A DNA stretch of 64,000 nucleotides from Segniliparus sp051660745 (GCF_051660745.1 NZ_JBOFQF010000047.1:26613-90612); one strand, 5' to 3'. Positions 42,345 to 51,316 are shown, counted from the first letter of the stretch. The notes: generated from the letters alone by a model not told the origin. Translations and numbers: made by a program.

Positions 42345-43700
42345 ATGTCCTCCTCTCCCCCGCGGCGCTGGCTCCAGCTCACGCTCCTCGGCGGAACGCT
42401 CACCACGGAGACCTCGGAGGGCAGCGTGATCAGCATGTTGTTCCCGGCGATCCAGGCCTCGCTGGCGTTGCCGCTCTCCGCGCTCGGCGCGCTGCAGGCG
42501 GCCCCGAAGCTGCTCAGCGCTGCAACTGGGCCGCTGTGGGCGCAGCTCGCGGCTCGCACGAACCGAAAGGCCGTGCTCGTGTCCTGCGCGGCGCTCGGCG
42601 GCGCCTGGTGCGTCGCGACCGGCTTCGCGCAGAGCTACCTGCAGATCCTGCTGCTGTTCACGTTCTCGGCGCTCTTCTTCTCGGGGACCCAGCCGATCGT
42701 CACGGCTTTGCTCGCGGACCTTTTCGACGACAAGTCCCGGGGGCGGGCGACGGGCTACCTCTATGGCCTGATCGCGCTCATGATCGCCGTGCTCGGGCCG
42801 GTCATGGGCCAGCTCTCCCAAGTCCCCGGCGGATGGCGGTACGGGTTTTTCGCCTCAGGCGGGGTCTGCCTGGTCTCCGGCTGCCTCATCGCGGTGTTCT
42901 TCAAAGACCCCGGAGTCGGGGCTTCGGAGTCGGAGCTGGCGGCGTTCAGCCGGACGGAGCGCGAGGAGCACTCCAAGCTCACCTGGCGCGCGATCATTGC
43001 GCTCTGCGAAGTCCGGACGTTCGCGCTCGTCGTCGTGCAGTCCCTTTTCTGCGGGCAGTTCCTCCTGCTGGGGGTGGCGATCGTCTATCTCGTCGAGGTC
43101 GACGGGTTCGACAATGCGACGGCCTCCCTCGTCGCGCTGCCGGGCGGGATCGGCGGCATGATCGGCACCTTCTGCGGCGGGTTGCTCGCGGACCGGGCAC
43201 GACGGATCAGCCCGAGGGCTGGCTACGTCGCCTTTTTCCAGGTCGTCGGAGCATTGTGCGCGGTGGCTTCGGTGCTGTGCACACAGGTCGACTGGGGCTC
43301 GATCGTCGTGTTCTGCGCGTGTTTCTTCTTCTACGGCCTCGTGTACGGGGCGTGGCCGGTGGCGACCCAGCTGATCGTCATCGATGTGACGCTCCCCGAG
43401 CTGCGCGGCACGGCGAACGCGATCCGCATCGCAGTCCAGCTCGGCGCCGTGGCGGCGCTCAGCCTCCTGCTCACCCATCTCGGCGAGCGCGTCGGGCTGA
43501 AAGAAGCCGCCCTGCTGCTCGTCGTCGGGCTCGTCCTTGTCGAGGTCGCGCTCACCACGGCGCTCTACTGGACGTACCCGCGAGACCGGGACGCGGTGCA
43601 TGCGGAACTGCGGCGGCGGGCGGCCGAGATCGAGACCGAGGAGACCGAGGCCCAGGAGCGGCTGGACCGCGCCGCCCTGGGGACCAGCCCGATACAGTGA
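42345..43700 (+). CDS. MFS transporter
   Basis: A 451-residue major-facilitator protein with twelve predicted helices. The helix 2-3 loop (WAQLAARTNRKAVLV) and helix 8-9 loop (LLADRARRISPRAGY) are recognisable, with a central loop near 200-225. The N-half TTETSEGSVISMLFPAIQ region resembles aromatic-acid or glucarate-type transporters, so export or import of an organic anion is possible. The C-terminal 30 residues are a charged Glu/Arg helix. The LysR gene starts 4 nt after the stop and could regulate it. Confidence 0.9.
   Translation: MSSSPPRRWLQLTLLGGTLTTETSEGSVISMLFPAIQASLALPLSALGALQAAPKLLSAATGPLWAQLAARTNRKAVLVSCAALGGAWCVATGFAQSYLQILLLFTFSALFFSGTQPIVTALLADLFDDKSRGRATGYLYGLIALMIAVLGPVMGQLSQVPGGWRYGFFASGGVCLVSGCLIAVFFKDPGVGASESELAAFSRTEREEHSKLTWRAIIALCEVRTFALVVVQSLFCGQFLLLGVAIVYLVEVDGFDNATASLVALPGGIGGMIGTFCGGLLADRARRISPRAGYVAFFQVVGALCAVASVLCTQVDWGSIVVFCACFFFYGLVYGAWPVATQLIVIDVTLPELRGTANAIRIAVQLGAVAALSLLLTHLGERVGLKEAALLLVVGLVLVEVALTTALYWTYPRDRDAVHAELRRRAAEIETEETEAQERLDRAALGTSPIQ
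43693..43698 (+). promoter_or_regulatory. -10 element of LysR gene inside the MFS end
   Basis: TACAGT, 6 nt, then the ATG at 43705. Confidence 0.45.
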
Positions 43701-43704
43701 TCGG

Positions 43705-44628
43705 ATGGTGCTCCCCGCCCGCGTGCCGGAACTGGCCGCGCTCGACGTCGTCGCCTCGGTCGCGAGATCGGGCAGCATGGGCGCGGCAGCGCGCGAGCTC
43801 GGCCTGAGCCAGCAGGCGGTGAGCGCCAGGGTCCGGGCGGTGGAGCGCGAGCTCGGCCTGCGGCTGTTCCGCCGCTCCCCCGGCGGGACGGCGTTGACCG
43901 AGTCCGGGTCGGCGGTGCTGGAATGGGCGGCCGCGATCTTGGACAGCGCGGAGAAATTCTCGGCCGGGGTCGAGGCATTGCGGGGACAGAGCTCGTCGGT
44001 CCGCGTCGCCGCGTCGATGACCGTCGCGGAATGCCTCGTGCCGTCGTGGGCGGTGGCGCTGCGCAACCTGCACCCGGACAGCCAGATCCGGGTGAGCCCG
44101 ATGAACTCGGCGGACGCGCTGAAAGCCGTCGTCGGCGGCGAGGCGGACGTCGGCTTCGTCGAATGCTCGGAGACCGGGGCGGGCGTCGACTCCCGTCCCA
44201 TCGGCAGGGACGAGCTGGTCGTGGTGGTGCCGCGCGGCCATGCGTGGGCCCGGACGGGCCGGGTGTCCCCGGCGACGCTGGCGAGCACGCCGCTCGTGCA
44301 GCGCGAACCAGGCTCTGGCACGCGCGAAGTCTTCGAAGAGGCGCTCGCGGGCCAGGCCGGGCCGCTCGCCCCGCCGCTTCTGGAGCTGAGCTCGGTGACC
44401 GCGCTCAAAGCGGCGGCGGCCACCGCGATGGCGCCCGCCGTGCTGTCGAGCCTTTCCGTCGCGCACGAGCTCGCCGAGGGCAAGCTCGTGCGGATCGAAG
44501 TCGACGGGCTGCGCATGCGCCGGACGCTGCGCGCGGTCTGGCCGGTCGGGGCGAGGCTGCGCGGGCCTGCGGGCGACCTGGTCGGGCTGGCGAGCGCGGC
44601 GGCTTCGGGCAGCGGCGCGACGATGTGA
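43705..44628 (+). CDS. LysR-family transcriptional regulator
   Basis: A 307-residue LTTR. The HTH spans residues 5-65 (SGSMGAAARELGLSQQAVSARVRAVERELG) and the effector domain follows, with the ligand-cleft residues in SMTVAECLVPSWAV. It lies 4 nt after the MFS gene in the same direction, unlike the usual divergent layout, but also has its own -10 element within the MFS end. The MFS transporter is the natural candidate target; no clear T-N11-A box was seen. Confidence 0.92.
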   Translation: MVLPARVPELAALDVVASVARSGSMGAAARELGLSQQAVSARVRAVERELGLRLFRRSPGGTALTESGSAVLEWAAAILDSAEKFSAGVEALRGQSSSVRVAASMTVAECLVPSWAVALRNLHPDSQIRVSPMNSADALKAVVGGEADVGFVECSETGAGVDSRPIGRDELVVVVPRGHAWARTGRVSPATLASTPLVQREPGSGTREVFEEALAGQAGPLAPPLLELSSVTALKAAAATAMAPAVLSSLSVAHELAEGKLVRIEVDGLRMRRTLRAVWPVGARLRGPAGDLVGLASAAASGSGATM

Positions 44629-44749
44629 CCGAAGGCATACTATGCTGCCCTCACAAAACCGCCCGCCGCAACGTCTGCATGGTGAGAGCGCCAATGAGAT
44701 GAGAGAACGACAGCCGGGCGAGCCGGCGCAGCTTTTCGAGGAGACCACG

Positions 44750-45277
44750 ATGTCAACCGCAACGCAGACCACCCGGCACGCCGTCGTCGAATTCCCCATC
44801 GGCCCGTTGACGTTGGTGCGCGACGATCTGGGCTTGACCGGGATCTATTTCCCCGGCCATTGGACCAGGCCCGACGAGGCGTCCTTCGGCCCACGGGCCG
44901 AGCTTGCCGAGGACGGCGGCTTCGAAGCCGCCGTCGCGCAGCTGCGCGAGTATTTCGCGGGCGGGCGCCGAGAGTTCGACCTCGACCTGAACCTGCACGG
45001 CTCGGACCGGGCCCAACAGGTCTGGCGGCTCCTCTCGCAGATCCCGTACGGCCAGACCACGACCTACGGCGCGCTCGCGAAGGAGATCGGCGGCGGGATC
45101 AGCCCGCGCGCGATCGGCGGCTTCGTCGGGCACAACCCGATCTCGATCATCGTCCCCTGCCACCGGGTCCTCGGCTCGACGGGCAGCCTCACCGGCTACG
45201 CGGGCGGGCTGGAGCGCAAACGCAAGCTCCTCGAACTCGAACGGGCGCTCCCGGCTTCCGAGCCGACGCTGTGGTGA
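44750..45277 (+). CDS. methylated-DNA-protein cysteine methyltransferase (Ogt-type)
   Basis: A 175-residue MGMT. The C-terminal domain has the HTH around PYGQTTTYGALAKEIGG, the Asn hinge, and the active-site IVPCHRVLGS, in which Cys accepts the alkyl group from O6-alkylguanine. The N-terminal ferredoxin-like domain is present. GAGGAG precedes the ATG at 44750. The final TGA overlaps the GTG of the sigma-factor gene (GTGA), so repair protein and sigma factor are translated together. A second MGMT follows the sigma gene. Confidence 0.93.
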   Translation: MSTATQTTRHAVVEFPIGPLTLVRDDLGLTGIYFPGHWTRPDEASFGPRAELAEDGGFEAAVAQLREYFAGGRREFDLDLNLHGSDRAQQVWRLLSQIPYGQTTTYGALAKEIGGGISPRAIGGFVGHNPISIIVPCHRVLGSTGSLTGYAGGLERKRKLLELERALPASEPTLW

Positions 45278-45795
45278 CTGCCGGGGCTTCGGCGCCGCAG
45301 CGGGGCAAGCCGCCCTTCGAGGCGGTGGTGGGACGGCACGGCGCGACGGTGCTGCGAGTCGTGCGCGCGGTCGTCGGGCCCGTCGACGCGGACGACGCGT
45401 GGTCGGAGACCTTCCTCGCCGCGATGAAGGCATACCCGGAGCTCCCCGCAGAGGCCAACGTCGAGGCCTGGCTCGTGACAATCGCGCACCGCAAGGCGAT
45501 CGACGTTGTCCGAGCGGCTTCCCGGCGGGCCGTTCCCGTCGCCGACGCGCCCGACCGAACAGGGGGCGAGCGGGCCGACGGGCGCGACCTCGACCTCGAC
45601 CACGCGCTCGCCGCGCTCACGGCGAAGCAGCGCCAAGCCGTCGCGTACCACTATCTGGCCGGGCTGGCGTACGACGAGATCGCCTGCATCACCGGCGGCA
45701 CCGCGGCCGCCGCGCGCCGAGCTGCCGCCGACGGCGTCGCGGCGTTGCGGCGCGTCTATCCCCAACATCCTTCGGAGAAACAGGAAAACTCATGA
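45274..45795 (+). CDS. small ECF-like sigma factor
   Basis: A 173-residue sigma-70-family protein. Region 2 runs from about residue 15 to 80 (GRHGATVLRVVRAVVGPVDADDAWSET and AWLVTIAHRKAIDVVRAASRR), region 4 from about 105 to 160 (ALAALTAKQRQAVAYHYLAGLAYDEIACITGGTAAAARR). It starts at a GTG overlapping the upstream stop and ends in ATGA with the next MGMT gene. No anti-sigma gene is adjacent. Its likely role is control of this DNA-alkylation repair operon, perhaps with the methyltransferases as partners. That is an inference. Confidence 0.9.
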   Translation: MTAGASAPQRGKPPFEAVVGRHGATVLRVVRAVVGPVDADDAWSETFLAAMKAYPELPAEANVEAWLVTIAHRKAIDVVRAASRRAVPVADAPDRTGGERADGRDLDLDHALAALTAKQRQAVAYHYLAGLAYDEIACITGGTAAAARRAAADGVAALRRVYPQHPSEKQENS

Positions 45796-46394
45796 GACCA
45801 GTGGAACTTGCAGGCTTGTGCCCGGCCGAGCCCGCAGACCTTGGCCGACTGCGGGCCAGGCTCGCATCCGCCTCGGCGGAGCAAGCCCTGCTCGATGTCG
45901 CCTACCGTGTCGTTGACTCCCCCCTCGGCCCGCTGTTGGCCGCCGCGACGCCGGAGGGGCTGGTGCGGGTGGCTTTCGCGGTCGAGGGCCACGACAGCGT
46001 GCTACAAAGCCTCGCCGACCGGATCAGCCCCCGCGTCCTCGAGGCGCCCGCGCGGCTGGACCCCGTCGCCCGCCAGCTCGACGACTACTTCTCCGGACGG
46101 CTGCGGCGCTTCGAGCTGGCGCTGGACTGGCAGTTGTCCAAAGGCTTCCGGCGCACGGTCCTCGAACACCTCGCGACCGACGTCGGGTACGGGACGAAGG
46201 CCACCTACGGGATTCTCGCGCGGCTCTCCGGCAGCCCCGGCGCCGTCCGCGCGGTCGGCACGGCGTGCGCGACGAACCCGATCCCGCTCGTCGTCCCCTG
46301 CCACCGGGTCGTCCGGTCGGACGGCACGGCGGGCGGCTATCGGGGGGGCGCGGAGGCGAAGCGGCTGCTGCTGGATTTGGAGGGCTCGGCCTAG
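45792..46394 (+). CDS. methylated-DNA-protein cysteine methyltransferase with N-terminal extension
   Basis: A 200-residue MGMT. The active-site LVVPCHRVVRSDG and the HTH region GYGTKATYGILARLSG are intact. The first about 30 residues (RPVELAGLCPAEPADLGRLRARLAS) are an extension carrying one Cys, seen in actinobacterial copies next to sigma factors. The gene overlaps the sigma gene by ATGA. Its stop overlaps the convergent hydrolase by 4 nt. It may combine repair with signalling to the sigma factor. Confidence 0.92.
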   Translation: MRPVELAGLCPAEPADLGRLRARLASASAEQALLDVAYRVVDSPLGPLLAAATPEGLVRVAFAVEGHDSVLQSLADRISPRVLEAPARLDPVARQLDDYFSGRLRRFELALDWQLSKGFRRTVLEHLATDVGYGTKATYGILARLSGSPGAVRAVGTACATNPIPLVVPCHRVVRSDGTAGGYRGGAEAKRLLLDLEGSA

Positions 46395-47359
46395 AGCGAC
46401 CGGATCCGTCGCACGCGGTCCTCGACCGCACGGCGCGAGACTCCCGCCTCGGGCGCGAACATCTCGAAGCCGTGCGGGCAGCCAGGGTGCAGATGGAGCT
46501 CCACGGGGACGTGCGCCGCCGCGAGACGGCCCGCGAACGCGAGGTCTTCGAAAAGGAAGAAGTCGAGGTCGCCGACATCGATGTACGCGGGAGGGAGCCC
46601 GGTCAAGTCTTCGGCCCGGGCGGGCGCGGCGTAGCCGAGCGAAGCCCCGTGCTCCGCGTCCCGGTTCTCGCCGAGCAGGGCCGACCAGCCGGTGATGTTG
46701 TCCTCGTAGCCCCAGATCAGCATTGGCGCGAGCACGGGGTCGGGATCCGGGGTGCGGTGGTCGAGCATCGGGTAGACGAGCAGCTGCTGCGCGATCGCCG
46801 GGCCGCCCCGGTCCCGCGCCATGAGGCTCACCCCTGCCGCGAGCCCGCCGCCTGCGCTGTCGCCCATGACCCCGATCCGGCCGGTGTCGAGGCCCAGCTC
46901 GGCGGCGTGGCCTGCCAGCCAGACCAAGGCCGAGTAGCAATCCTCGACCGGAGTCGGGTGCGGATGCTCCGGAGCTGTTCGGTAGTCGACGACGAGCATC
47001 GGGACCCCCGACTCCGCGACATAGCGGCGGACGACGCCGTCGTACGCCGCGCCGATCACGTCCCAGCCCATGATCATGCCGCCGCCGTGGAGGTAGAGGA
47101 CCGCGCTCTGCCCGTGCCCTGCTGCGGGCCGGTACCAGCGCAGCGCGATCTCGGCGCCGTCCGAGGCGACGAGCGCGTGATGGTCGACCGCGACGCCCTC
47201 CGCTGCGGGCGAGGCCGCGCCGATGTGCTGGAAGACGCGCGTGGCGTTCGCGCGCCGGGCCTCGACGTCGCCGAGGCGCGGCGGCTCGCCTGCGCGGCCC
47301 ACAGCGGTCAGAACGGCGTCGACGCCTGCTGAGACTTCAGGGTCGGCGGGAAGTGGCAT
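46391..47359 (-). CDS. HSL-family alpha/beta hydrolase (Lip-type esterase)
   Basis: A 322-residue esterase. The oxyanion motif HGGGMIMG lies near residue 92, the nucleophile elbow GDSAGGG near 167, the acid in DVGDLDFF near 265, and the His in HPGCPHGFEMF near 297. Substrates are short-chain esters or lipids; the mycobacterial Lip proteins are the closest by motif. It follows a secreted-protein gene on the same strand by 15 nt and converges on the MGMT operon. Confidence 0.93.
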   Translation of the reverse strand: MPLPADPEVSAGVDAVLTAVGRAGEPPRLGDVEARRANATRVFQHIGAASPAAEGVAVDHHALVASDGAEIALRWYRPAAGHGQSAVLYLHGGGMIMGWDVIGAAYDGVVRRYVAESGVPMLVVDYRTAPEHPHPTPVEDCYSALVWLAGHAAELGLDTGRIGVMGDSAGGGLAAGVSLMARDRGGPAIAQQLLVYPMLDHRTPDPDPVLAPMLIWGYEDNITGWSALLGENRDAEHGASLGYAAPARAEDLTGLPPAYIDVGDLDFFLFEDLAFAGRLAAAHVPVELHLHPGCPHGFEMFAPEAGVSRRAVEDRVRRIRSL

Positions 47360-47374
47360 GGCGCCTGGTCCGGA

Positions 47375-47764
47375 TCAGAGCGCGTGGACGTCTTGGACGC
47401 TCACGAACACGCCCTTGCCGTCCTTCTTGAAGGTCAGGCCGTTCTCCTCGGCGTCGATCGTCCAGCCGTTGTCCGTGATCGGCACGCCGTAGCTCAATTG
47501 GCGCGGCGGCACGCCGCCGAATCCGCCTTCTGTCCACTGGATGTAGTTCTGGTCCAAGTGGTAGTCGGCGATATTGGCCGAAGCCGCAGGCGCGACCCCT
47601 GCCCCCCACGGCGCGATGCACTTCACGTCCGTCGCGTTCACCAAGCAGTTGATCTTGCCGGACGGCGAGCCGACGATGCCGGTGCGCAGGGGCTGGGCCT
47701 CCGCTGCCGGGGCCGCGAGCAAGCCCGCGAAAGCCAAGGCTGCGAAAACGCTCTTGCTTCTCAT
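47375..47764 (-). CDS. secreted protein with SPSGxxxC module
   Basis: A 129-residue exported protein with a signal peptide ending near AEA (about residue 23). The mature part has SPSGKINCLV and VKCIAPWG, giving two Cys 10 residues apart, then a strand-rich region with GWTIDAEENGLTF. The same SPSG-x-x-C...C layout occurs in the secreted protein at 56180. GGAGGAG precedes the ATG at 47764; an upstream ATG at 47809 is excluded by the signal peptide. It is likely an extracytoplasmic binding or structural protein. Confidence 0.82.
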   Translation of the reverse strand: MRSKSVFAALAFAGLLAAPAAEAQPLRTGIVGSPSGKINCLVNATDVKCIAPWGAGVAPAASANIADYHLDQNYIQWTEGGFGGVPPRQLSYGVPITDNGWTIDAEENGLTFKKDGKGVFVSVQDVHAL

Positions 47765-47805
47765 ACTTGAAAATCTCCTCCACGACCGAGAACAGGTTGC
47801 TGCGC

Positions 47806-49017
47806 TCATGCTAGCACGAGCCCGGCCTCCGCGATGGCGGCGAGTACTGCATTCTGATGCTCAGATCCCCGGGTCTCCACGGTGGCGCTGATCTCCACGT
47901 CGCCGAAGCTCAAGCCTTCCTCGATCCGCGAGTGCGTCACGTCCACCACGCTGGCCCCGACGCGTTGGAACACCGCGAGCACCTCGGCCAGCCCGCCGGG
48001 CTGGTCGCGCACGCGCACCCGGACGGTGAGATAGCGCCCCGCCGCGCGCAGCCCGTGCGCGATCACTTTGGTGAGGAGCAGTGGGTCCACGTTGCCGCCG
48101 GTCAGCACGCCGCAGACTTGGCCGGAAAGCCCGAGCTCCTGGCTCGGGAGCGTCATGAGGGCGGCGACAGCGGCCGCCCCGGCAGGCTCGACGACGAGCT
48201 TGAGCCGCTCCAAGCACAAGAGCACCGCGCGGGACAACGCCTCCTCGCTCACGGTGACCACCTCGTCCACCAGCGCCGCGACATGCTCGAACGGCGCGGC
48301 GCCCGGCAAGCCGATCGCGATGCCGTCGGCGATAGTGGCCATCGACGACAACGCCGTGGGGGCGCCCGCTCGGAGCGACTCCGGCCACGCGGCGGCGCCT
48401 TCCGCCTGGACCCCGAGGACGCGCGTCTGCGGGTGGAGCGCCTTCACCGCGAGCGCCATTCCGGCGAGCAGCCCCCCGCCGCCGAGCGGCGCCACGAGCG
48501 TGCCGATCGCGGGCAGCTGCTCGGCTACCTCCAAACCGCAGGTCGCCTGGCCAAGGATCACGTCGGGGTGGTCGAAGGGATGGATGAGGACCGCCCCGGT
48601 CTCCTCCGCGAATTGCCGCGCATGGCCGAGCGCCTCGTCGACCGAGGCTCCGCGCAGGCGCACTTGGGCCCCGTACGCCTTCGTCGCGCTGACTTTCGGG
48701 AGGGACGCGCTCACCGGCATGAACACGGTCGAGACGACGCCCATCTCGCCCGCCGCCCACGCCACGCCCTGCGCATGGTTGCCCGCGCTCGCGGCGACCA
48801 CCCCGCGGCTGCGCTCCTCTGGCGTGAGCCGTGCGATCCTCGCGTAGGCGCCACGCGGTTTGAACGAGCCGGTGCGCTGCAGGTTCTCGCATTTGAGCCA
48901 CACCGGGAGGCCGCACCGGTCGGTGAGCGCCCGCGAGGCCACGATCGGGGTGCGGTGCACGACCGGCGCGAGCAGCTGCGCCACTGGCCGGACATCGTCC
49001 AAAGTCAACAAAGCCAT
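47806..49017 (-). CDS. threonine dehydratase with C-terminal ACT domain
   Basis: A 403-residue fold-type II PLP enzyme. The PLP lysine is in GSFKPRGA (near 53), the phosphate-binding glycine loop is PLGGGGLLAG (near 178), and an ACT-like domain occupies about 325-403. That length and a single ACT domain match TdcB/IlvA1-type catabolic or shared threonine/serine deaminases. It yields 2-oxobutyrate and ammonia. CATGAT lies 6 nt before the ATG, suggesting a leaderless transcript, though the META gene is only 7 nt upstream. Confidence 0.92.
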   Translation of the reverse strand: MALLTLDDVRPVAQLLAPVVHRTPIVASRALTDRCGLPVWLKCENLQRTGSFKPRGAYARIARLTPEERSRGVVAASAGNHAQGVAWAAGEMGVVSTVFMPVSASLPKVSATKAYGAQVRLRGASVDEALGHARQFAEETGAVLIHPFDHPDVILGQATCGLEVAEQLPAIGTLVAPLGGGGLLAGMALAVKALHPQTRVLGVQAEGAAAWPESLRAGAPTALSSMATIADGIAIGLPGAAPFEHVAALVDEVVTVSEEALSRAVLLCLERLKLVVEPAGAAAVAALMTLPSQELGLSGQVCGVLTGGNVDPLLLTKVIAHGLRAAGRYLTVRVRVRDQPGGLAEVLAVFQRVGASVVDVTHSRIEEGLSFGDVEISATVETRGSEHQNAVLAAIAEAGLVLA

Positions 49018-49024
49018 ACAGGCA

Positions 49025-49495
49025 TCATGCCGGTTCCGCGTCCGCGCCGCCGTCTTCGGGCTTTCGCGCCAGCCGCAAGGCGCGTTCGCCGGTCCGCAGC
49101 ACGAGGGCGTCTGCTCGCATTTCGAATCGGGCCGGGCCTTCGAGCACCTTGGCGACGAACTCGTCCGCCGCCATCAGCGGGGGGCTGCATGCCATCATGG
49201 TGGAGATGAGCGGCCTGAAGCCCAGCTCGTCCCCATGGAGCGCGCCCGAGCCGCCCATGCCGTTGCAGCCGCCGGAGACGGCGACGCGGAAGCCGGTCGC
49301 GTCGGAGTCGAACCGCACCCGCAAGGACGGGGCCTGCTGGACGGCCTCGGCTCCGGGTCCGTCGGCCGAGGCGACGGACCATTCGCCGTACAGCGCCTCG
49401 GGGAGCTCGTCCGGGGACGCGGCGGCGCGTCCCCCGGCGAAGGCGCACACCGCGACGGGGCCGACGAGCAAGGAACGGAACAGAACGTGTCGCAT
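49025..49495 (-). CDS. secreted META-domain-like protein
   Basis: A 156-residue protein with a signal peptide (cleavage around GGRAAAS, near 25). The mature domain has the META/HslJ layout: LYGEWSVASADG, a GGCNGMGGSGALHGDELGFRPLISTMMACSPPLMAADEF core, and a closing strand LVLRTGERALRL. It has the conserved Cys pair (GGCNG and MACS). HslJ-like proteins affect envelope stress; the role here is unknown. It is divergent from the GH20 gene, 102 nt away, and 7 nt before the threonine dehydratase. Confidence 0.87.
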   Translation of the reverse strand: MRHVLFRSLLVGPVAVCAFAGGRAAASPDELPEALYGEWSVASADGPGAEAVQQAPSLRVRFDSDATGFRVAVSGGCNGMGGSGALHGDELGFRPLISTMMACSPPLMAADEFVAKVLEGPARFEMRADALVLRTGERALRLARKPEDGGADAEPA

Positions 49496-49583
49496 GCCAC
49501 AAGCGTACGCATGCGGCCATGGGACGTGCCCCCCGTTGGCCGCAGCAGCAGGCCTCCGGCTGTGAAAAACCCCTCCTGTCTGG

Positions 49584-49589
49584 CATGAT
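49584..49589 (+). promoter_or_regulatory. -10 element of GH20 gene
   Basis: CATGAT, 8 nt before the GTG at 49598. Confidence 0.4.
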
Positions 49590-49597
49590 GGTCCACC

Positions 49598-51163
49598 GTG
49601 CTGCCGCTCCTCCACGCCTCGCCGTCCCGAACCGTCTTCGCGTTGATCGCGGCGATCGGACTGCTCGGCGGCTGTTCGAACCGGGGGGCGGCCCCCGGCG
49701 GAACCCAGGCGGACCCGTTTCCCGCCGCCTCCGACGCGGTCGCGGAGGCTGGCGGCGCGGTTCTTCCGCCCATCATCCCCTCGGTGCAGCAGTGGGGGCC
49801 TGGAGCCGGAGCTTTCCGTCTCCGCCCGGACGCGAAGATCGTCGCCCCGCAGGCGTTGCGCGCCGCGGCCGAAGTCTTCGCCGACGACCTCGGCTCGGTC
49901 CTCGGGCGGGCGTTCCCCGTGGCGGCGAGCGGCGCCGTGGACGGCGACATCGAGCTGCGCCAGCGGGACTCCGACGCGCAATTGGGCTCGGAGGGCTACG
50001 AGATCTCCGTCGCCGGGCGCCTCGTCGTCTCCGCGCCGGGCGACGCGGGCGCGTTCCTCGGGACTCGCACCGCGCTGCAGTGGCTGCGCCAGTCGCAAGC
50101 GCTGCCCGGCGGGACGGCGCGGGACTGGCCCGCCTGGCGCGAGCGGGCGTTCATGGTGGACACAGCTCGCAAGTTCTACACCGTGGACTGGCTGCGCGAC
50201 CGGATCCGGGAGCTTTCCTACCTCAAGTACAACACGCTCCACCTGCATCTCACCGACTCCCAGGCGTTCCGGGTCGAGAGCGACACGGTCCCCGACGCGG
50301 TGGCCCCCGAGCATTACAGCAAGGCCGAGATCGCCGATCTGGTCGCCTACGCCGCCCGCAGGCATATCGCCGTGATCCCGGAGTTCGACCTGCCAGGCCA
50401 CGCCAGCGCGCTGCTCGCCCACCATCCCGAGCTCGGCGTCAAAGGCGAGTGGGGGCTCACGGTGCTCAACCTGGCCAAGCCCGAGACGTGGACGCTCGCC
50501 GAGAACATCATCAAGGAGTACCTTCCGCTCTTCCCCGCGAAGGTCTGGTTCCTCGGGGCCGACGAGTGGATGGCCATGGACCAGTTCGGCCAGCACCCGG
50601 AGCTCGCCCGTGCTGCTGTGGAGCGCTACGGCCCTGGGGCGGACCCCATCGACCTCTTCCACGGCTTCATCAACCAGATGGACGAAGTCGTGAAGGCCGC
50701 GGGCAAGTCCATGCGGATCTGGAACAGCGCGCTGATCCTCAACTCGACCGTGCCGGTCGCCTCGGACATCGGCATCGACCATTGGTCGGGCGCGGGGCTG
50801 TCGGCGCAGGACGAAGCGGCCGCAGGCCATGAGCTCCTCAACTCCACGTCTCGCCAGCTGTACTACGTGATCGACCGCAGAGTCCCCGACCCTGCCAAAA
50901 TTTACGGCGATTTCGACCCGAACGCGTACCCCCTGGCGGCGACCGCGGCCAGCGTTCTCGCGCAAGGCAACCCGAAAGCGCTCGGCGCCGAGCTTTGTCT
51001 GTGGGAGGGCGGACAAGGTCCTGGCGAGGGCGAAGTGGCGGCCGCGCTCACCCCGATGCTGCGCGCCCTGGCCCAAGTCGTGTGGGGCAGCCCGAAGATC
51101 ACTGATGATTATGGGCAGTTCGTCGGGATCAGCGATGTGGTCGGGCAGCCGCCTGCGGTGTAG
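49598..51163 (+). CDS. GH20 beta-N-acetylhexosaminidase lipoprotein
   Basis: A 521-residue exported glycoside hydrolase. A lipobox LLGGC (Cys26) follows a GTG start. The GH20b-like domain (about 60-170) precedes the TIM barrel, with YNTLHLHLTDSQAFR (near 210-225), the HAS loop PEFDLPGHASALL, and the catalytic Asp-Glu pair in FLGADEW near 325. It would remove GlcNAc or GalNAc from wall or host glycans. The last 43 nt are the first copy of a tandem repeat that continues past the stop. Confidence 0.92.
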   Translation: MLPLLHASPSRTVFALIAAIGLLGGCSNRGAAPGGTQADPFPAASDAVAEAGGAVLPPIIPSVQQWGPGAGAFRLRPDAKIVAPQALRAAAEVFADDLGSVLGRAFPVAASGAVDGDIELRQRDSDAQLGSEGYEISVAGRLVVSAPGDAGAFLGTRTALQWLRQSQALPGGTARDWPAWRERAFMVDTARKFYTVDWLRDRIRELSYLKYNTLHLHLTDSQAFRVESDTVPDAVAPEHYSKAEIADLVAYAARRHIAVIPEFDLPGHASALLAHHPELGVKGEWGLTVLNLAKPETWTLAENIIKEYLPLFPAKVWFLGADEWMAMDQFGQHPELARAAVERYGPGADPIDLFHGFINQMDEVVKAAGKSMRIWNSALILNSTVPVASDIGIDHWSGAGLSAQDEAAAGHELLNSTSRQLYYVIDRRVPDPAKIYGDFDPNAYPLAATAASVLAQGNPKALGAELCLWEGGQGPGEGEVAAALTPMLRALAQVVWGSPKITDDYGQFVGISDVVGQPPAV

Positions 51164-51316
51164 GGGGCTGGGACTCCGACGAACCGGTGAGCGCTGCGTC
51201 GGGATCAGCGATGTGGTCGGGCAGCCGCCCGTGGTGTAGTGGGGCTGGGACTCCGACGAACCGGTGAGCGCTGCGTCGGGATCAGCGATGTGGTCGGGCA
51301 GCCGCCCGTGGTGTAG
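51121..51316 (+). repeat. tandem duplication of the GH20 gene 3' end
   Basis: A 76-77 bp unit starting CGTCGGGATCAGCGATGTGG occurs at 51121-51196 and 51197-51273, with a third partial copy at 51274-51316. The first copy encodes the last residues and stop of the hexosaminidase; the later copies repeat the coding end and stop in the spacer. The copies differ by a few bases, so the event is recent. It separates the GH20 gene from the heptad-repeat gene. Confidence 0.9.

Noticed and set aside
44642..44749. An upstream ATG extending the first MGMT by 36 residues.
   Set aside because: The extension has no similarity to the family and lacks a ribosome site; GAGGAG sits before the ATG at 44750.
51121..51316. 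The tandem repeat as a CRISPR array.
   Set aside because: The units are 76-77 bp, contiguous and nearly identical throughout, with no variable spacers or cas genes.
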